From Kalymmatonema hyalinum WJT4-NPBG1 (GTDB lineage Bacteria; Cyanobacteriota; Cyanobacteriia; Cyanobacteriales; Nostocaceae): a stretch of DNA of 64,000 bases. The DNA lies in NCBI GenBank assembly GCA_019359075.1, contig JAHHIB010000002.1:111979-175978 (forward strand), given 5' to 3'. Under the pieces are notes generated by a model that was not told the origin of the DNA, made no database searches, and saw only the letters and a program-made list of their open reading frames with translations. Positions within the stretch are counted from its first letter, which is position 1. The number at the start of each line of letters is the position of its first letter. This document shows positions 56,457-64,000 of the stretch, one piece after another. The position numbers and the translations under genes are program-made.

Positions 56457-56516
56457 TTAGTGGTTAGTTATACAACTAACCACTAAGACGATGTAAAGAC
56501 GCGCCATGGCGCGTCT
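56457..56516. repeat. Two adjacent palindromes between the kinase and glgC genes
   Basis: The first is ttagtggttagtt, loop atac, aactaaccactaa (13 bp). The second is agacgcgccatggcgcgtct (56497-56516), a perfect 20-nt palindrome of the AGAGACGCG family. Both could fold as hairpins that stop transcription of glgC, which lies 38 bp beyond. Confidence 0.8.
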
Positions 56517-56519
56517 CTA

Positions 56520-56553
56520 CAATGACTAATGACTGATGACTGATGAGTGACGA
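56520..56553. repeat. Heptad-type tandem repeat (TGACTAA/TGACTGA)
   Basis: aatgactaatgactgatgac, then tgatgagtgacgac: imperfect tandem heptads, the second STRR type of the window, ending at the glgC stop region. A related short run (tgactaatgactcatgg) occurs before the ABC ATPase gene near 58104-58120. Confidence 0.75.
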
Positions 56554-57840
56554 CTAAATAATCGTTCCATCGGCTATGACGGCATTTTTCAGGACGACAA
56601 CGATACCACTTTTAATGTAGAAGCCTTGATCTTCACGCTCAGCTTCTTGGACATTGTCTTTATTGATAATTTTCACATCACAGCCAATGTGGGCATTTTT
56701 GTCGATGATGGCACGACGAATTGTGGTGTTAGCACCAATACCCAAGGTCACTTCCTTGGTTTTGCAGTCTGACTGGCGTTCAGCGAATGGTTCATAAAAA
56801 TCTGCTCCCATAAGTAGGGAATCTTGGATGACGCAGCCAGCTTCAACGCGCGCTCGCACTCCCAACACCGAATGTTCAATGCGGCACTTTTTCAGAATGC
56901 AACCCTCACCAATCATCGATTCTGTGATTTGGCAATCTAAGAGTTTACTTGGAGGTAAGTAACGAGCGCGGGTATAAATTGGTGCTTGTTCATCGTAGAA
57001 GCTAAAGGGCGGACGAGGTTGCTGAGTCAGTGCTAAATTTGCATGATAAAATGCTTCGATTGTTCCAATGTCTTCCCAATAACCATCATATAAGTAGGCT
57101 TGAACGTTGTGATCTCCTGAAGCATCAGGAATAATTTCTTTGCCAAAATCAGTTCGTGAACCTTCTTTCAACAGCTTAGTCAAAACATCTTTTTTAAAGA
57201 TATAAATCCCCATCGAGGCGATGTAGGGCTGTTCTTGAGCCTGTTCTGGTGTTAATCCCAGCACAGTCGTATCGACCTGCATTTTGGTTAAAGCGTCACC
57301 TTTGGGTTTTTCGCTGAAATTGATGATCCTACCGGAGTGATCAATTTTCACTAAGCCAAAGTCAGAAGCGCGGCGCTCATCAATAGGTAGCACCGAGAGA
57401 GTAATGTCAGCCCCAGTTTCCCTGTGACGCTGCACGAACTGACGGTAGTCCATGCGGTACAGGTGATCACCCGAGAGGATGAGGTATTCATCTACGTCCC
57501 ATTCTTCCATCAGCCACAGGTATTGGCGAACCGCATCAGCTGTACCTTGAAACCAGTTGAGGTTTTCTAGCGTTTGCTGTGCAGCTAAGACTTCCACAAA
57601 ACCCTCTGTAAAGCCAGAGAAGTTGTAAGTACGGGCAATGTGGCGATTCAGGGAAGCCGAGTTGAATTGAGTCAGAACGTAAATTTTGAATATTTCTGAA
57701 TTTATACAGTTACTAACAGGGATATCGATTAAGCGATACTTCCCTGCTACAGGTACTGCTGGTTTTGCACGTAGCTTGGTGAGCGGATAAAGGCGGGTAC
57801 CTGCACCCCCTCCAAGGATTATTGCCAAAACTCTTTTCAC
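56554..57840 (-). CDS. glgC: Glucose-1-phosphate adenylyltransferase (ADP-glucose pyrophosphorylase)
   Basis: 428 residues from GTG 57840 ([21 protein letters not shown]), preceded by gggagaaataaga; the ORF-track start is 11 codons longer and lacks family support. It makes ADP-glucose from glucose-1-phosphate and ATP, the committed step of glycogen synthesis. [46 protein letters not shown] and the C-terminal left-handed beta-helix ([13 protein letters not shown]) are complete. In cyanobacteria the enzyme is activated by 3-phosphoglycerate and inhibited by phosphate. Length equals the usual 429. Confidence 0.97.
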   Translation of the reverse strand: MKRVLAIILGGGAGTRLYPLTKLRAKPAVPVAGKYRLIDIPVSNCINSEIFKIYVLTQFNSASLNRHIARTYNFSGFTEGFVEVLAAQQTLENLNWFQGTADAVRQYLWLMEEWDVDEYLILSGDHLYRMDYRQFVQRHRETGADITLSVLPIDERRASDFGLVKIDHSGRIINFSEKPKGDALTKMQVDTTVLGLTPEQAQEQPYIASMGIYIFKKDVLTKLLKEGSRTDFGKEIIPDASGDHNVQAYLYDGYWEDIGTIEAFYHANLALTQQPRPPFSFYDEQAPIYTRARYLPPSKLLDCQITESMIGEGCILKKCRIEHSVLGVRARVEAGCVIQDSLLMGADFYEPFAERQSDCKTKEVTLGIGANTTIRRAIIDKNAHIGCDVKIINKDNVQEAEREDQGFYIKSGIVVVLKNAVIADGTII

Positions 57841-58143
57841 TCTTATTTCTCCCGACTGCCTTTCAACTCTCACCTACAGTTTAGGGCTAGGTGGCACAGC
57901 TGATAAGGGGGGAAGGGTAGATTGTGGTATTGCTTCTGACGGATGAGTTAAAGTAAGCGATTCCCTCAGGAGAACCGCTCGTCTTCAGAACGCAACGTGA
58001 GGTAGGGTACTCGCCTTTACCTTTTCGTATTCTCTTCAAGCGTGTATCATGGGCGCTAAACCTCTGTTATTTGTCGTTAGTCTTTTGTAAATTCATAACT
58101 TATGACTAATGACTCATGGCTATTACAGTTATCTTAAATTCTC
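57841..58143. other. 303-bp divergent gap between glgC and the ABC ATPase gene
   Basis: It should contain both promoters. I see the STRR-like run tgactaatgactcatgg and the GC-rich ggggggaaggg near 57907, but no confident -10/-35 pair or operator. Confidence 0.45.
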
Positions 58144-59451
58144 GTGGCGCAAGTTATTTTAGAAAACGTTTATAAAAGTTTTCCCCCTCGTAAAGGGGAA
58201 GGTGTTGCATCCCAAACACAATCTCTCAAATCTGGGAAGCAAAGCGATATTGTTCAGCGTGGGGAAAGTGTCAATGTTTTACGGCGGATTAACCTAACGG
58301 TAGCAGATGGTGAATTTATGGTGCTGGTGGGACCTTCCGGTTGTGGGAAAAGCACCCTGTTGCGGTTAATTGCTGGGTTGGAAGCGATGACAGGAGGCAA
58401 TATTTGGGTGAGCGATCGCCTAGTCAATGATTTACCCCCGAAGGAACGAGACATCGCAATGGTGTTTCAAAATTACGCTTTGTATCCCCACATGACAGTT
58501 TATGACAACATCGCTTTTGGACTGCGACGCCGTTCCCTTGGAGGTGGGGAAGATCAGGGACTAAAACCCTCCTCATCCCATGTTCGTAATTGGGGAGAAA
58601 ACTTGTTGGTGGCAGTAACGCGATCGCTTCCCAAGGGACTAAGGTATATTTCTGATAGCGAACGGGCGGTGCATGAGCGAGTGCGTACTGTTGCGCAACT
58701 GTTGCAAATTGAAGCGCTGTTAAATCGTTTACCCAAGCAACTATCTGGTGGACAAAGGCAAAGAGTCGCATTGGGAAGAGCGATCGCACGTAATCCTCAG
58801 GTATTTTTAATGGATGAGCCGCTTTCTAACTTAGATGCCAAACTCCGCGCCGAAACCCGCGCCCAAATTGTGAAACTACAACGCTCGTTGGGTGTGACGA
58901 CGATTTATGTAACGCACGATCAAACCGAAGCCATGACGATGGGCGATCGCATTGCTATCCTTAATCAAGGTCAATTGCAACAAGTTGCACCGCCCTTGGA
59001 ACTTTACAATCGTCCAGCAAACCGCTTTGTCGCTGAATTCATTGGTTCACCACCCATGAATTTTATCCCTGTGCAGTTCCATGCTCCCCAGTTGATTACC
59101 AATGGTGATTTTCGCCTCACCTTGCCAGAAATTTGGGGAAATGCTTTGCAAAAATACGATGGGCAAACCCTTATTTTAGGTATTCGCCCGGAACACTTGA
59201 TTGTCAGCGTGGCTGCAAATAAAAATCTACCAGTCCAAGTAGAATTAGTAGAGAATCTTGGAAATGATACATATCTCTCCACACGACTTCTCGAACCGGG
59301 TTTTCAAAATTCTGCTTTTGGGGCAAACGAAGTGCAAGTGCGAGTCCCACCAGAGCGTTTTGTGCGTGTTGGCGAACAACTCTGGTTATCTCTAACACTA
59401 GAGAAAATTCACTTTTTTGACCCAGAAACTGAGCAAGCGATATTTCCATAA
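58144..59451 (+). CDS. ABC transporter ATP-binding protein (MalK/UgpC type)
   Basis: 435 residues from GTG 58144. Walker A LVGPSGCGKSTLLR, signature QLSGGQRQRVALGRAIA, Walker B VFLMDEPLSNLDAK and a C-terminal TOBE-like regulatory domain (ILGIRPEHLIVSV) mark a sugar-uptake (CUT1) ATPase, which energises import of maltodextrins or related sugars at the inner membrane. Two extra stretches, about 25 residues near position 15-42 and about 40 near 125-165 (GGGEDQGLKPSSSHVRNWGE), raise the length from the usual 370. They lie in the N-terminal leader and between Q-loop and signature regions. No permease or binding-protein gene is adjacent, so a shared multi-use ATPase is likely. Confidence 0.9.
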   Translation: MAQVILENVYKSFPPRKGEGVASQTQSLKSGKQSDIVQRGESVNVLRRINLTVADGEFMVLVGPSGCGKSTLLRLIAGLEAMTGGNIWVSDRLVNDLPPKERDIAMVFQNYALYPHMTVYDNIAFGLRRRSLGGGEDQGLKPSSSHVRNWGENLLVAVTRSLPKGLRYISDSERAVHERVRTVAQLLQIEALLNRLPKQLSGGQRQRVALGRAIARNPQVFLMDEPLSNLDAKLRAETRAQIVKLQRSLGVTTIYVTHDQTEAMTMGDRIAILNQGQLQQVAPPLELYNRPANRFVAEFIGSPPMNFIPVQFHAPQLITNGDFRLTLPEIWGNALQKYDGQTLILGIRPEHLIVSVAANKNLPVQVELVENLGNDTYLSTRLLEPGFQNSAFGANEVQVRVPPERFVRVGEQLWLSLTLEKIHFFDPETEQAIFP

Positions 59452-59477
59452 TTGGGGGCGTGGAGTGTAGTGATTCC

Positions 59478-59980
59478 CTACACCCTACCCTCTAATCTCT
59501 CCACAAATGCTTGATGTTCTGCTGTTTGCAAGCCCTGTTGCAGAACCGCGAAAACAACAGCAAAGTTTCCCTGTTGCAAAGCTGGAAGTGCTAACCATAA
59601 TCCAGCAAACACCGCAGAGCGAATGACGCCATCTGCATCCGGTTCTAACAATATATATCGCCCTTCCTCAAGTTTGAACCAATCTAGGCGGTTCTCATAA
59701 ATTTGCCAGACAATATACTGCCAGCTCAATCCACAGCGGGCGTTGCAGCATAGTAAGTTCCTAACCATCCTATAATTCGAGCATGAAGTCTACCGTGACT
59801 GATTCTTACAGGTGAAGCCACGTACACCACTGCTTCTATGAATTCTGCTTTTTTAAGTTTGGGCATTGCTGCATAGCGACGCTCGAATTCGTGGCGAGTG
59901 AGGCGATCGCGAAGCATCTCCGAAGGAAATTCGCCACTTTCCAAACGCGGTAGTTTGAAATTAGTAGACGTAGCTGACAT
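59478..59980 (-). pseudogene. Uma2-family gene with internal deletion and frameshift
   Basis: Two ORFs in different frames make up a broken Uma2 protein. The 5' part (from ATG 59980) has LTRHEFERRYAAMPKLKKAEFIE and ends GTYYAATPAVD before a stop. The 3' part resumes with QYIVWQIYENRLDWFKLEEG and LEPDADGVIRSAVFAGLWLAL. The middle with the PD-(D/E)XK catalytic residues is missing. The junction is at about 59717-59732. Since the catalytic core is gone it must be inactive. An intact copy of the family is at 34545. Confidence 0.85.
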
Positions 59981-59989
59981 ACAAAGCAA

Positions 59990-60451
59990 TAATCTCGACG
60001 TTTTTATTTTCGCTCAATTATGATGTATCTTCTTGAAAAACTAAGTTTTTTTGTCGCTTGGCATATCTGCATTGTTTTCAATATGTCTAAACCAACCACT
60101 TGTGTTAGCTAATCCTTTTGAGCGAAGAAAGTATTCAGAACGCAGCTTAGGCTGAACTCACAATTAATAAAGGGTACAAGGTCCCAACTACGGTTATACA
60201 AAAAAGAAAAAGATTTGTTATGCCTACGGCACGTTGTAGGCATAAGATTTTGAAACAAGCCGTCCTTATCAAATCCCCTAAATTTATGGAAATGTATTCT
60301 GACGACTGAGTTCTGCGTTTTTCTTAAAGTATCAACAGAACATGAAATTTAAAGAGGAAAAAAACCACAGATGAACACAGATGAACACAGATAAATGATC
60401 TGTATTTGTCTGCGTCCAATGCTTTGTGCATCTGCGGTTCTAAATCACTAA
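59990..60451. other. 462-bp repeat-rich gap
   Basis: It holds a perfect 10-bp hairpin ttatgcctac-ggcacgtt-gtaggcataa (60218-60245) and a copy of the ATCTGTG repeat (accacagatgaacacagatg, from about 60364, to about 60445). No gene or RNA gene is visible. Confidence 0.6.
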
Positions 60452-62980
60452 TTACACTTCAGCCACGACTTGTTCCTGTTCTCTTTCCACAAACGCCTGC
60501 ACGCGAGCGCGGTATTGTCTTAATGATTCATCAACCCAGTCGCGATCATTACTGTTAGCGTACAAATGTACAATTGGTTCGCTAGCATCTGGTAACACTA
60601 GCACCCAACTGTCATCATAAGGCTGACAAATTTTCACCCCATCAATTAACTCCAGGTTTTGAGCTGGGTGAGTTTCCACCAAGTAGCGCATCAGCGCTCC
60701 CTTGACAGTCCACGGGCAGCGTACTGTATAAGCTTTGTGAATCACACGCGGCAATTCTGACCGCACAGTGGCGAGAGAACGCTCTTGTATGGTTAGCATT
60801 TCAATCAGCTTGGCGGCACAGAACATAGCATCAAATCCTGGATGCAATTGCGGGAAAATAAAGCCAATCTCGCCACTACCTCCCAACACCACATTGGAAT
60901 TTTTCTGACAAGCTTCCATCAATGCTGTAGGATTAGCCTTCGTGCGAATGACCTTAGCGTCGTGACGGCGGGCAATTTGTTCCACAGCACTGGAAGCATG
61001 AACTGGTACTACCACCGTTCCTCTGGGGTGAGCAGTTAATATCATATCTACCATCAACGCTGTTAACATTTCCCCACGAATAGGAATGCCAGATTCATCA
61101 ACCAAAATCAGCTGTTCTCCATTCGCCAAAACCTGGACGCCAAAGTTAGCCTTCAAAGCCTCTACCACATGGCCCAACTGAGTCAGAAGTGCTTCGCGGT
61201 CAGCTGTGGACATGGCGGTTTTATTGAGACTGGCATTCAACACCACCGCATCAGCACCAAAGTTATCTAACATTTGCGGCAATACTGCCCCAGATACCGA
61301 ATAAACGTAGTCAATGACGACTTTTGCCCGACTGTTGCGAATTGTATCAATATGCAAAAGCTTCTCGAAAGCAGTGCAGTATCGATCCATCACTTGGCTG
61401 GGGTAGGCAACATTGCCAATTTCATGAATTTGCGATCGCCGCATATCTTCCTTGAAATAAGCCCCTTCGATTTTCTTTTCCAAGGATTTCGTGATATTAA
61501 TTCCCTTGACGTCCATGAACTCAATCAGGATGTAGTCAGGGCGATCTGGATGCACCCGCACGTGAATCCCTCCAGCCACCGACATTGTTGGTATAACTGT
61601 GCGAGCGATTGGCAAAGCTGTGGCGTCTAGGTTCTGAATATCAATACCTACTGACATCAAACCAGCAATTAATGACCGGGTAACCATGCGAGAGACATTG
61701 CGCTGGTCGCGGGAAACTGTGATCCGAGAACCTGGTTTCAAGGTAGAACCATATGCTGCTCCCAACTTGACGGCAAATTCTGGGGTAATATCGATATTGG
61801 CTAGCCCTTGGACGCCTCGTTGCCCAAATAAATTGCGCTGCGCGGTGTTACCCCAAATCAAGTTAATGTTCAAAATTGCCCCAGACTCAATCTTTTTACT
61901 GGGCCAAACGCGCACAAAGGGGCTAATTTGAGCTTCTTCTCCCACAGCGGAAAGCGAACCAACCACAGCGCCTTCCAAGACATGAGCGCGACGGTCTACA
62001 CGCGCACCACGGGAAATGACACAAGCACTTAGATGTACTTCGTCGCCGATGATCGCTCCATTCCAAAGAATCGGACGCTTGAGATTAGCGTCAGCACCAA
62101 TGGTGACATTGTCTCCAATGACGGTTCCAGCTTCAATCTGTACTCTTGCCCCAATGCGGCAATTGTCCCCAATGACTGCTGGGGCTTCAATCTCGGCTGT
62201 ATGGTCGATATAAGTATTTTGACCTACCCACAACCCAGGCGAAAGTTCTTTATAGGCGAAGTCAAGTTTGACTTTGTTGTGTAATCCATCGTACTGAGCT
62301 TCGCGATACGCATCTAAGTGACCGACATCGCACCAATAACCTTGAGCAATGTAACCATACATTGGCTCATTTTTTGCCAAAAGCAGAGGGAACAACTCTT
62401 TCGAGAAGTCAGATTCTTGGTTTGCCGGCAGGTATTCCAAGACTTCTGGTTCTAGAATGTAAGTACCAGTGTTAACGGTGTCGGAAAAAATTTCACTTGT
62501 AGAGGGTTTTTCTAAAAATCGGTTAATCCGATTTTCTTCATCGGTAATCACCACCCCAAACTCAATTGGGTTAGGGACACGGGTCAAAATCAAGGTCGCT
62601 TTTGACTTTTTTTGTTTATGAAATTCAATTGCTGCTGTCAGGTCAAAATCGGTTATGCTATCGCCGCTAATTACTAAAAAGGTGTCGTCAAGAAGTTCAG
62701 CAATATTTTTTACGCAACCTGCGGTACCCAAAGGTTGGTCTTCTTCTACGGCATAAGTCATTTGCACGCCAAAGTCGCTGCCATCTTGGAAGTAATCTCG
62801 CAAGACATCAGGTAAATAATGCAATGTAGCAATGACTTCTGTAATTTGATGCCGTTTGAGAAGATTGATGATATGTTCGGCAATTGGTCTATTTAGGATG
62901 GGAACCATTGGTTTGGGCAGATCACAAGTGAGCGGACGAAGCCGCGTTCCTGAACCCCCTGCCATCAGTACTGCACGCAT
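60452..62980 (-). CDS. Nucleotidyltransferase-phosphomannomutase fusion (mannose-1-phosphate guanylyltransferase-like)
   Basis: 842 residues. Residues 1 to about 235 are a sugar-nucleotide transferase: [37 protein letters not shown] and [13 protein letters not shown]. About 250-370 are left-handed beta-helix hexapeptide repeats ([20 protein letters not shown]). From about 380 there is a phosphomannomutase/phosphoglucomutase-like fold ([20 protein letters not shown]). The loop that holds the phosphoserine in active mutases (TASHNP type) reads [13 protein letters not shown] here, and the Asp-x-Asp-x-Asp metal site is not visible near [14 protein letters not shown]. The transferase probably works; the mutase half is likely a non-catalytic, sugar-phosphate-sensing domain. 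Product probably GDP-mannose for cell-wall or exopolysaccharide glycans. Confidence 0.9.
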   Translation of the reverse strand: MRAVLMAGGSGTRLRPLTCDLPKPMVPILNRPIAEHIINLLKRHQITEVIATLHYLPDVLRDYFQDGSDFGVQMTYAVEEDQPLGTAGCVKNIAELLDDTFLVISGDSITDFDLTAAIEFHKQKKSKATLILTRVPNPIEFGVVITDEENRINRFLEKPSTSEIFSDTVNTGTYILEPEVLEYLPANQESDFSKELFPLLLAKNEPMYGYIAQGYWCDVGHLDAYREAQYDGLHNKVKLDFAYKELSPGLWVGQNTYIDHTAEIEAPAVIGDNCRIGARVQIEAGTVIGDNVTIGADANLKRPILWNGAIIGDEVHLSACVISRGARVDRRAHVLEGAVVGSLSAVGEEAQISPFVRVWPSKKIESGAILNINLIWGNTAQRNLFGQRGVQGLANIDITPEFAVKLGAAYGSTLKPGSRITVSRDQRNVSRMVTRSLIAGLMSVGIDIQNLDATALPIARTVIPTMSVAGGIHVRVHPDRPDYILIEFMDVKGINITKSLEKKIEGAYFKEDMRRSQIHEIGNVAYPSQVMDRYCTAFEKLLHIDTIRNSRAKVVIDYVYSVSGAVLPQMLDNFGADAVVLNASLNKTAMSTADREALLTQLGHVVEALKANFGVQVLANGEQLILVDESGIPIRGEMLTALMVDMILTAHPRGTVVVPVHASSAVEQIARRHDAKVIRTKANPTALMEACQKNSNVVLGGSGEIGFIFPQLHPGFDAMFCAAKLIEMLTIQERSLATVRSELPRVIHKAYTVRCPWTVKGALMRYLVETHPAQNLELIDGVKICQPYDDSWVLVLPDASEPIVHLYANSNDRDWVDESLRQYRARVQAFVEREQEQVVAEV

Positions 62981-63490
62981 AAATCCTCCTTAGCTATTTG
63001 CACCACTTGCTGCGTTAATATCCATAAAATAAGATGTATTTTCTTTAGTCTCCTATGGATCTTCAAGTTTAGGGAACTTTCGCAAGATGCATCTGGTCAG
63101 GATTAATAATATCTACTCGTCACACTACCCTGTTTATCTGTACAAAATCAAGAAGGACAAAGGTGTACAGACGCGTTCTGGCGCATTTATACAGTCAGTA
63201 AAAGTTAAAAGAGTTTTTTACTTTTTATTTTTGACTTTCTTTGTCTGCTGCGGCTGTTGGACTGAAGGGTAGATGGCTATAATGCAATGAGCTACTCTAA
63301 ACTTGATATAAGGATGTATAGACTTACTATGATAGCGAAGACAGCAACAGCCAAAGTGTTTACTACCAGTTTATGCCTCTGCTCACTTCCTGGCTAACTA
63401 ATTGCTTTTCGATGTCATTATGAAGTGTCAATATAGTGTAAGTAAAGCTTAACTCAAATTCTTTTTCAATTGCTTGTGGAGTTGTGCTGA
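62981..63490. other. 510-bp gap before the small membrane protein
   Basis: No supported gene; the 61-residue ORF at 63087 has no family pattern. There is a decayed copy of the AGACGCG palindrome (acagacgcgttctggcgcat, about 63167-63186) and AT-rich DNA (about 63200-63240), with the promoter of the next gene presumably in the AT-rich part near 63400-63480. Confidence 0.5.
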
Positions 63491-63682
63491 ATGGTGGATT
63501 TAATCGTCTTCGGATTAGTGGTGGTTTATGCAGGTGGTATCTGGAAGTTCTTAGGTGGATTTCAACGCACTAACTTCCAGCGAACTTTGCCCAATCGTCT
63601 TGGTTTAGCCTTATTGTGGCCAGCTTTGTTTATTACAAGTAAATCCTATCGTCAAAACTTTAGAAAGGCTCTCAAGGGTTAG
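63491..63682 (+). CDS. Small conserved cyanobacterial membrane protein
   Basis: 63 residues. One N-terminal hydrophobic helix (DLIVFGLVVVYAGGIWKFLGGF) is followed by a second, shorter hydrophobic stretch (LGLALLWPALFITSK) and a basic tail (SYRQNFRKALKG). I recall short proteins ending LWPxLxxxxxSYRxNFxKALKG as conserved in cyanobacteria, without known function. Length, two-helix plan and conserved-looking C-terminus favour a real gene rather than a chance ORF. The ATG follows tgtgctga, with no strong Shine-Dalgarno. Confidence 0.65.
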   Translation: MVDLIVFGLVVVYAGGIWKFLGGFQRTNFQRTLPNRLGLALLWPALFITSKSYRQNFRKALKG

Positions 63683-64000
63683 AAATGACTGTCTCAACAG
63701 AGTTGGCAGTCGGACGTATTCGGCTGATTGGCAGAATTTAGGAAACTGCCTGACTCAGAGATATTATTGCTCACAAGAAATAACAACGGCGCTTAAGCCA
63801 CTTAACATTTAAACAGTGGAAGAATTGGCTCGACTATATTTGCCCATACTAAGCATAACTACTCTCCCGCTATAAAATTACCAGAAACTTAACGGGAGTC
63901 TGAAAGCCCCGGAGGAACAGGCGCTCGCGCCGTCCAAGCGTGCTTTAGACCGGGGATGAAAGACGACGCGGCTGGTTTTAACCAGCCTGTAACATATCCG
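63683..64000. other. Terminal 318 bp with structured GC-rich end
   Basis: 63683-63890 is plain AT-rich DNA with no gene seen. From 63898 the sequence becomes GC-rich and folds: gtct/agac (63898-63901/63961-63964), ccccgg/ccgggg (63907-63912/63950-63955), an inner ggcg-ctcg-cgcc, then a separate ggctggtt-tt-aaccagcc hairpin (63970-63987). A reading frame from ATG 63956 (MKDDAAGFNQPVT) is also open to the edge. It may be a structured RNA, an IS605-like end or a gene start; the window stops too early to decide. Confidence 0.45.

Noticed and set aside
63087-63272. 61-residue ORF before the small membrane protein
   Set aside because: Covers a decayed palindromic repeat and shows no conserved pattern.
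1-64000. CRISPR array
   Set aside because: No regularly spaced 25-40 bp direct repeats with unique spacers were seen; the regular repeats found are WD40, pentapeptide or heptad types.

Overview
The window reads as chromosomal DNA of a filamentous, probably heterocyst-forming cyanobacterium (Nostocales-like). The signs are many GCGATCGC (HIP1) octamers in both genes and gaps, short tandem heptad repeats of the GGGGACT and TGACTAA types, small dispersed palindromic repeats, and cyanobacterial gene families (cyanobacterial GshA, DUF1206, DUF2358, AAA_35-type ATPases, caspase-WD40 proteins, Uma2 proteins, GlgC, a nucleotidyltransferase-phosphomannomutase fusion). I cannot name a genus or species from the sequence alone.

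Layout. 0-3 kb: 5' part of an NAD(P)HX epimerase/dehydratase gene, a secreted SPOR-like protein and mnmA. 3-9.9 kb: accessory block with a TnpB relic, a pentapeptide-repeat protein with an unassigned C-terminal half, a caspase-nSTAND-WD40 protein with a divergent small Trypco1-like partner, and a second TnpB relic with its IS605-type right end. 9.9-17 kb: sat (ATP sulfurylase), a caspase-fold protein whose His-Cys dyad is replaced by Tyr-Ser, an epoxide-hydrolase-like protein, DUF1206 and a GHL10-type glycosyl-hydrolase-like protein. 17-23.7 kb: an AAA_35-TM-WD40 giant, a secreted TPR protein and an HTH-AAA_35 protein. 23.8-29.2 kb: DUF4386 and cupin genes facing an AraC regulator, DUF2358, a phytol/dolichol-kinase-like protein and an ethylene-receptor-like histidine kinase. 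29.2-38.7 kb: a DUF262-HNH nuclease, uvrA, Uma2, an alpha/beta hydrolase, an MscS channel and a histone-deacetylase-family protein. 38.7-45.3 kb: a tightly coupled operon of an IF2_N-SF1 helicase and a PLD-family nuclease, the best candidate for a little-described defence system. 45.4-64 kb: mostly housekeeping (gshA, trmL, LysM-M23 envelope protease, tRNA-Met, glycogen debranching enzyme, two peroxiredoxins, J-domain protein, P-loop kinase, glgC, ABC ATPase, Uma2 pseudogene, NTP-transferase/PMM fusion, a small membrane protein), ending in an unexplained structured segment.

How the genes work together. Glycogen metabolism (glgC, debranching enzyme) and sugar-nucleotide synthesis lie within 12 kb of each other. 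Redox and sulfur functions (sat, gshA, two peroxiredoxins) are scattered. The accessory parts are rich in signal-transducing ATPases with WD40 or caspase domains, typical of multicellular cyanobacteria and often interpreted as conflict or cell-death systems. Small repeats occur in many gaps and appear to have been absorbed in frame into at least two coding regions (the NAD(P)HX gene and the debranching enzyme).

Limits: all assignments come from reading motifs and recalling families; no search, alignment or folding program was run.
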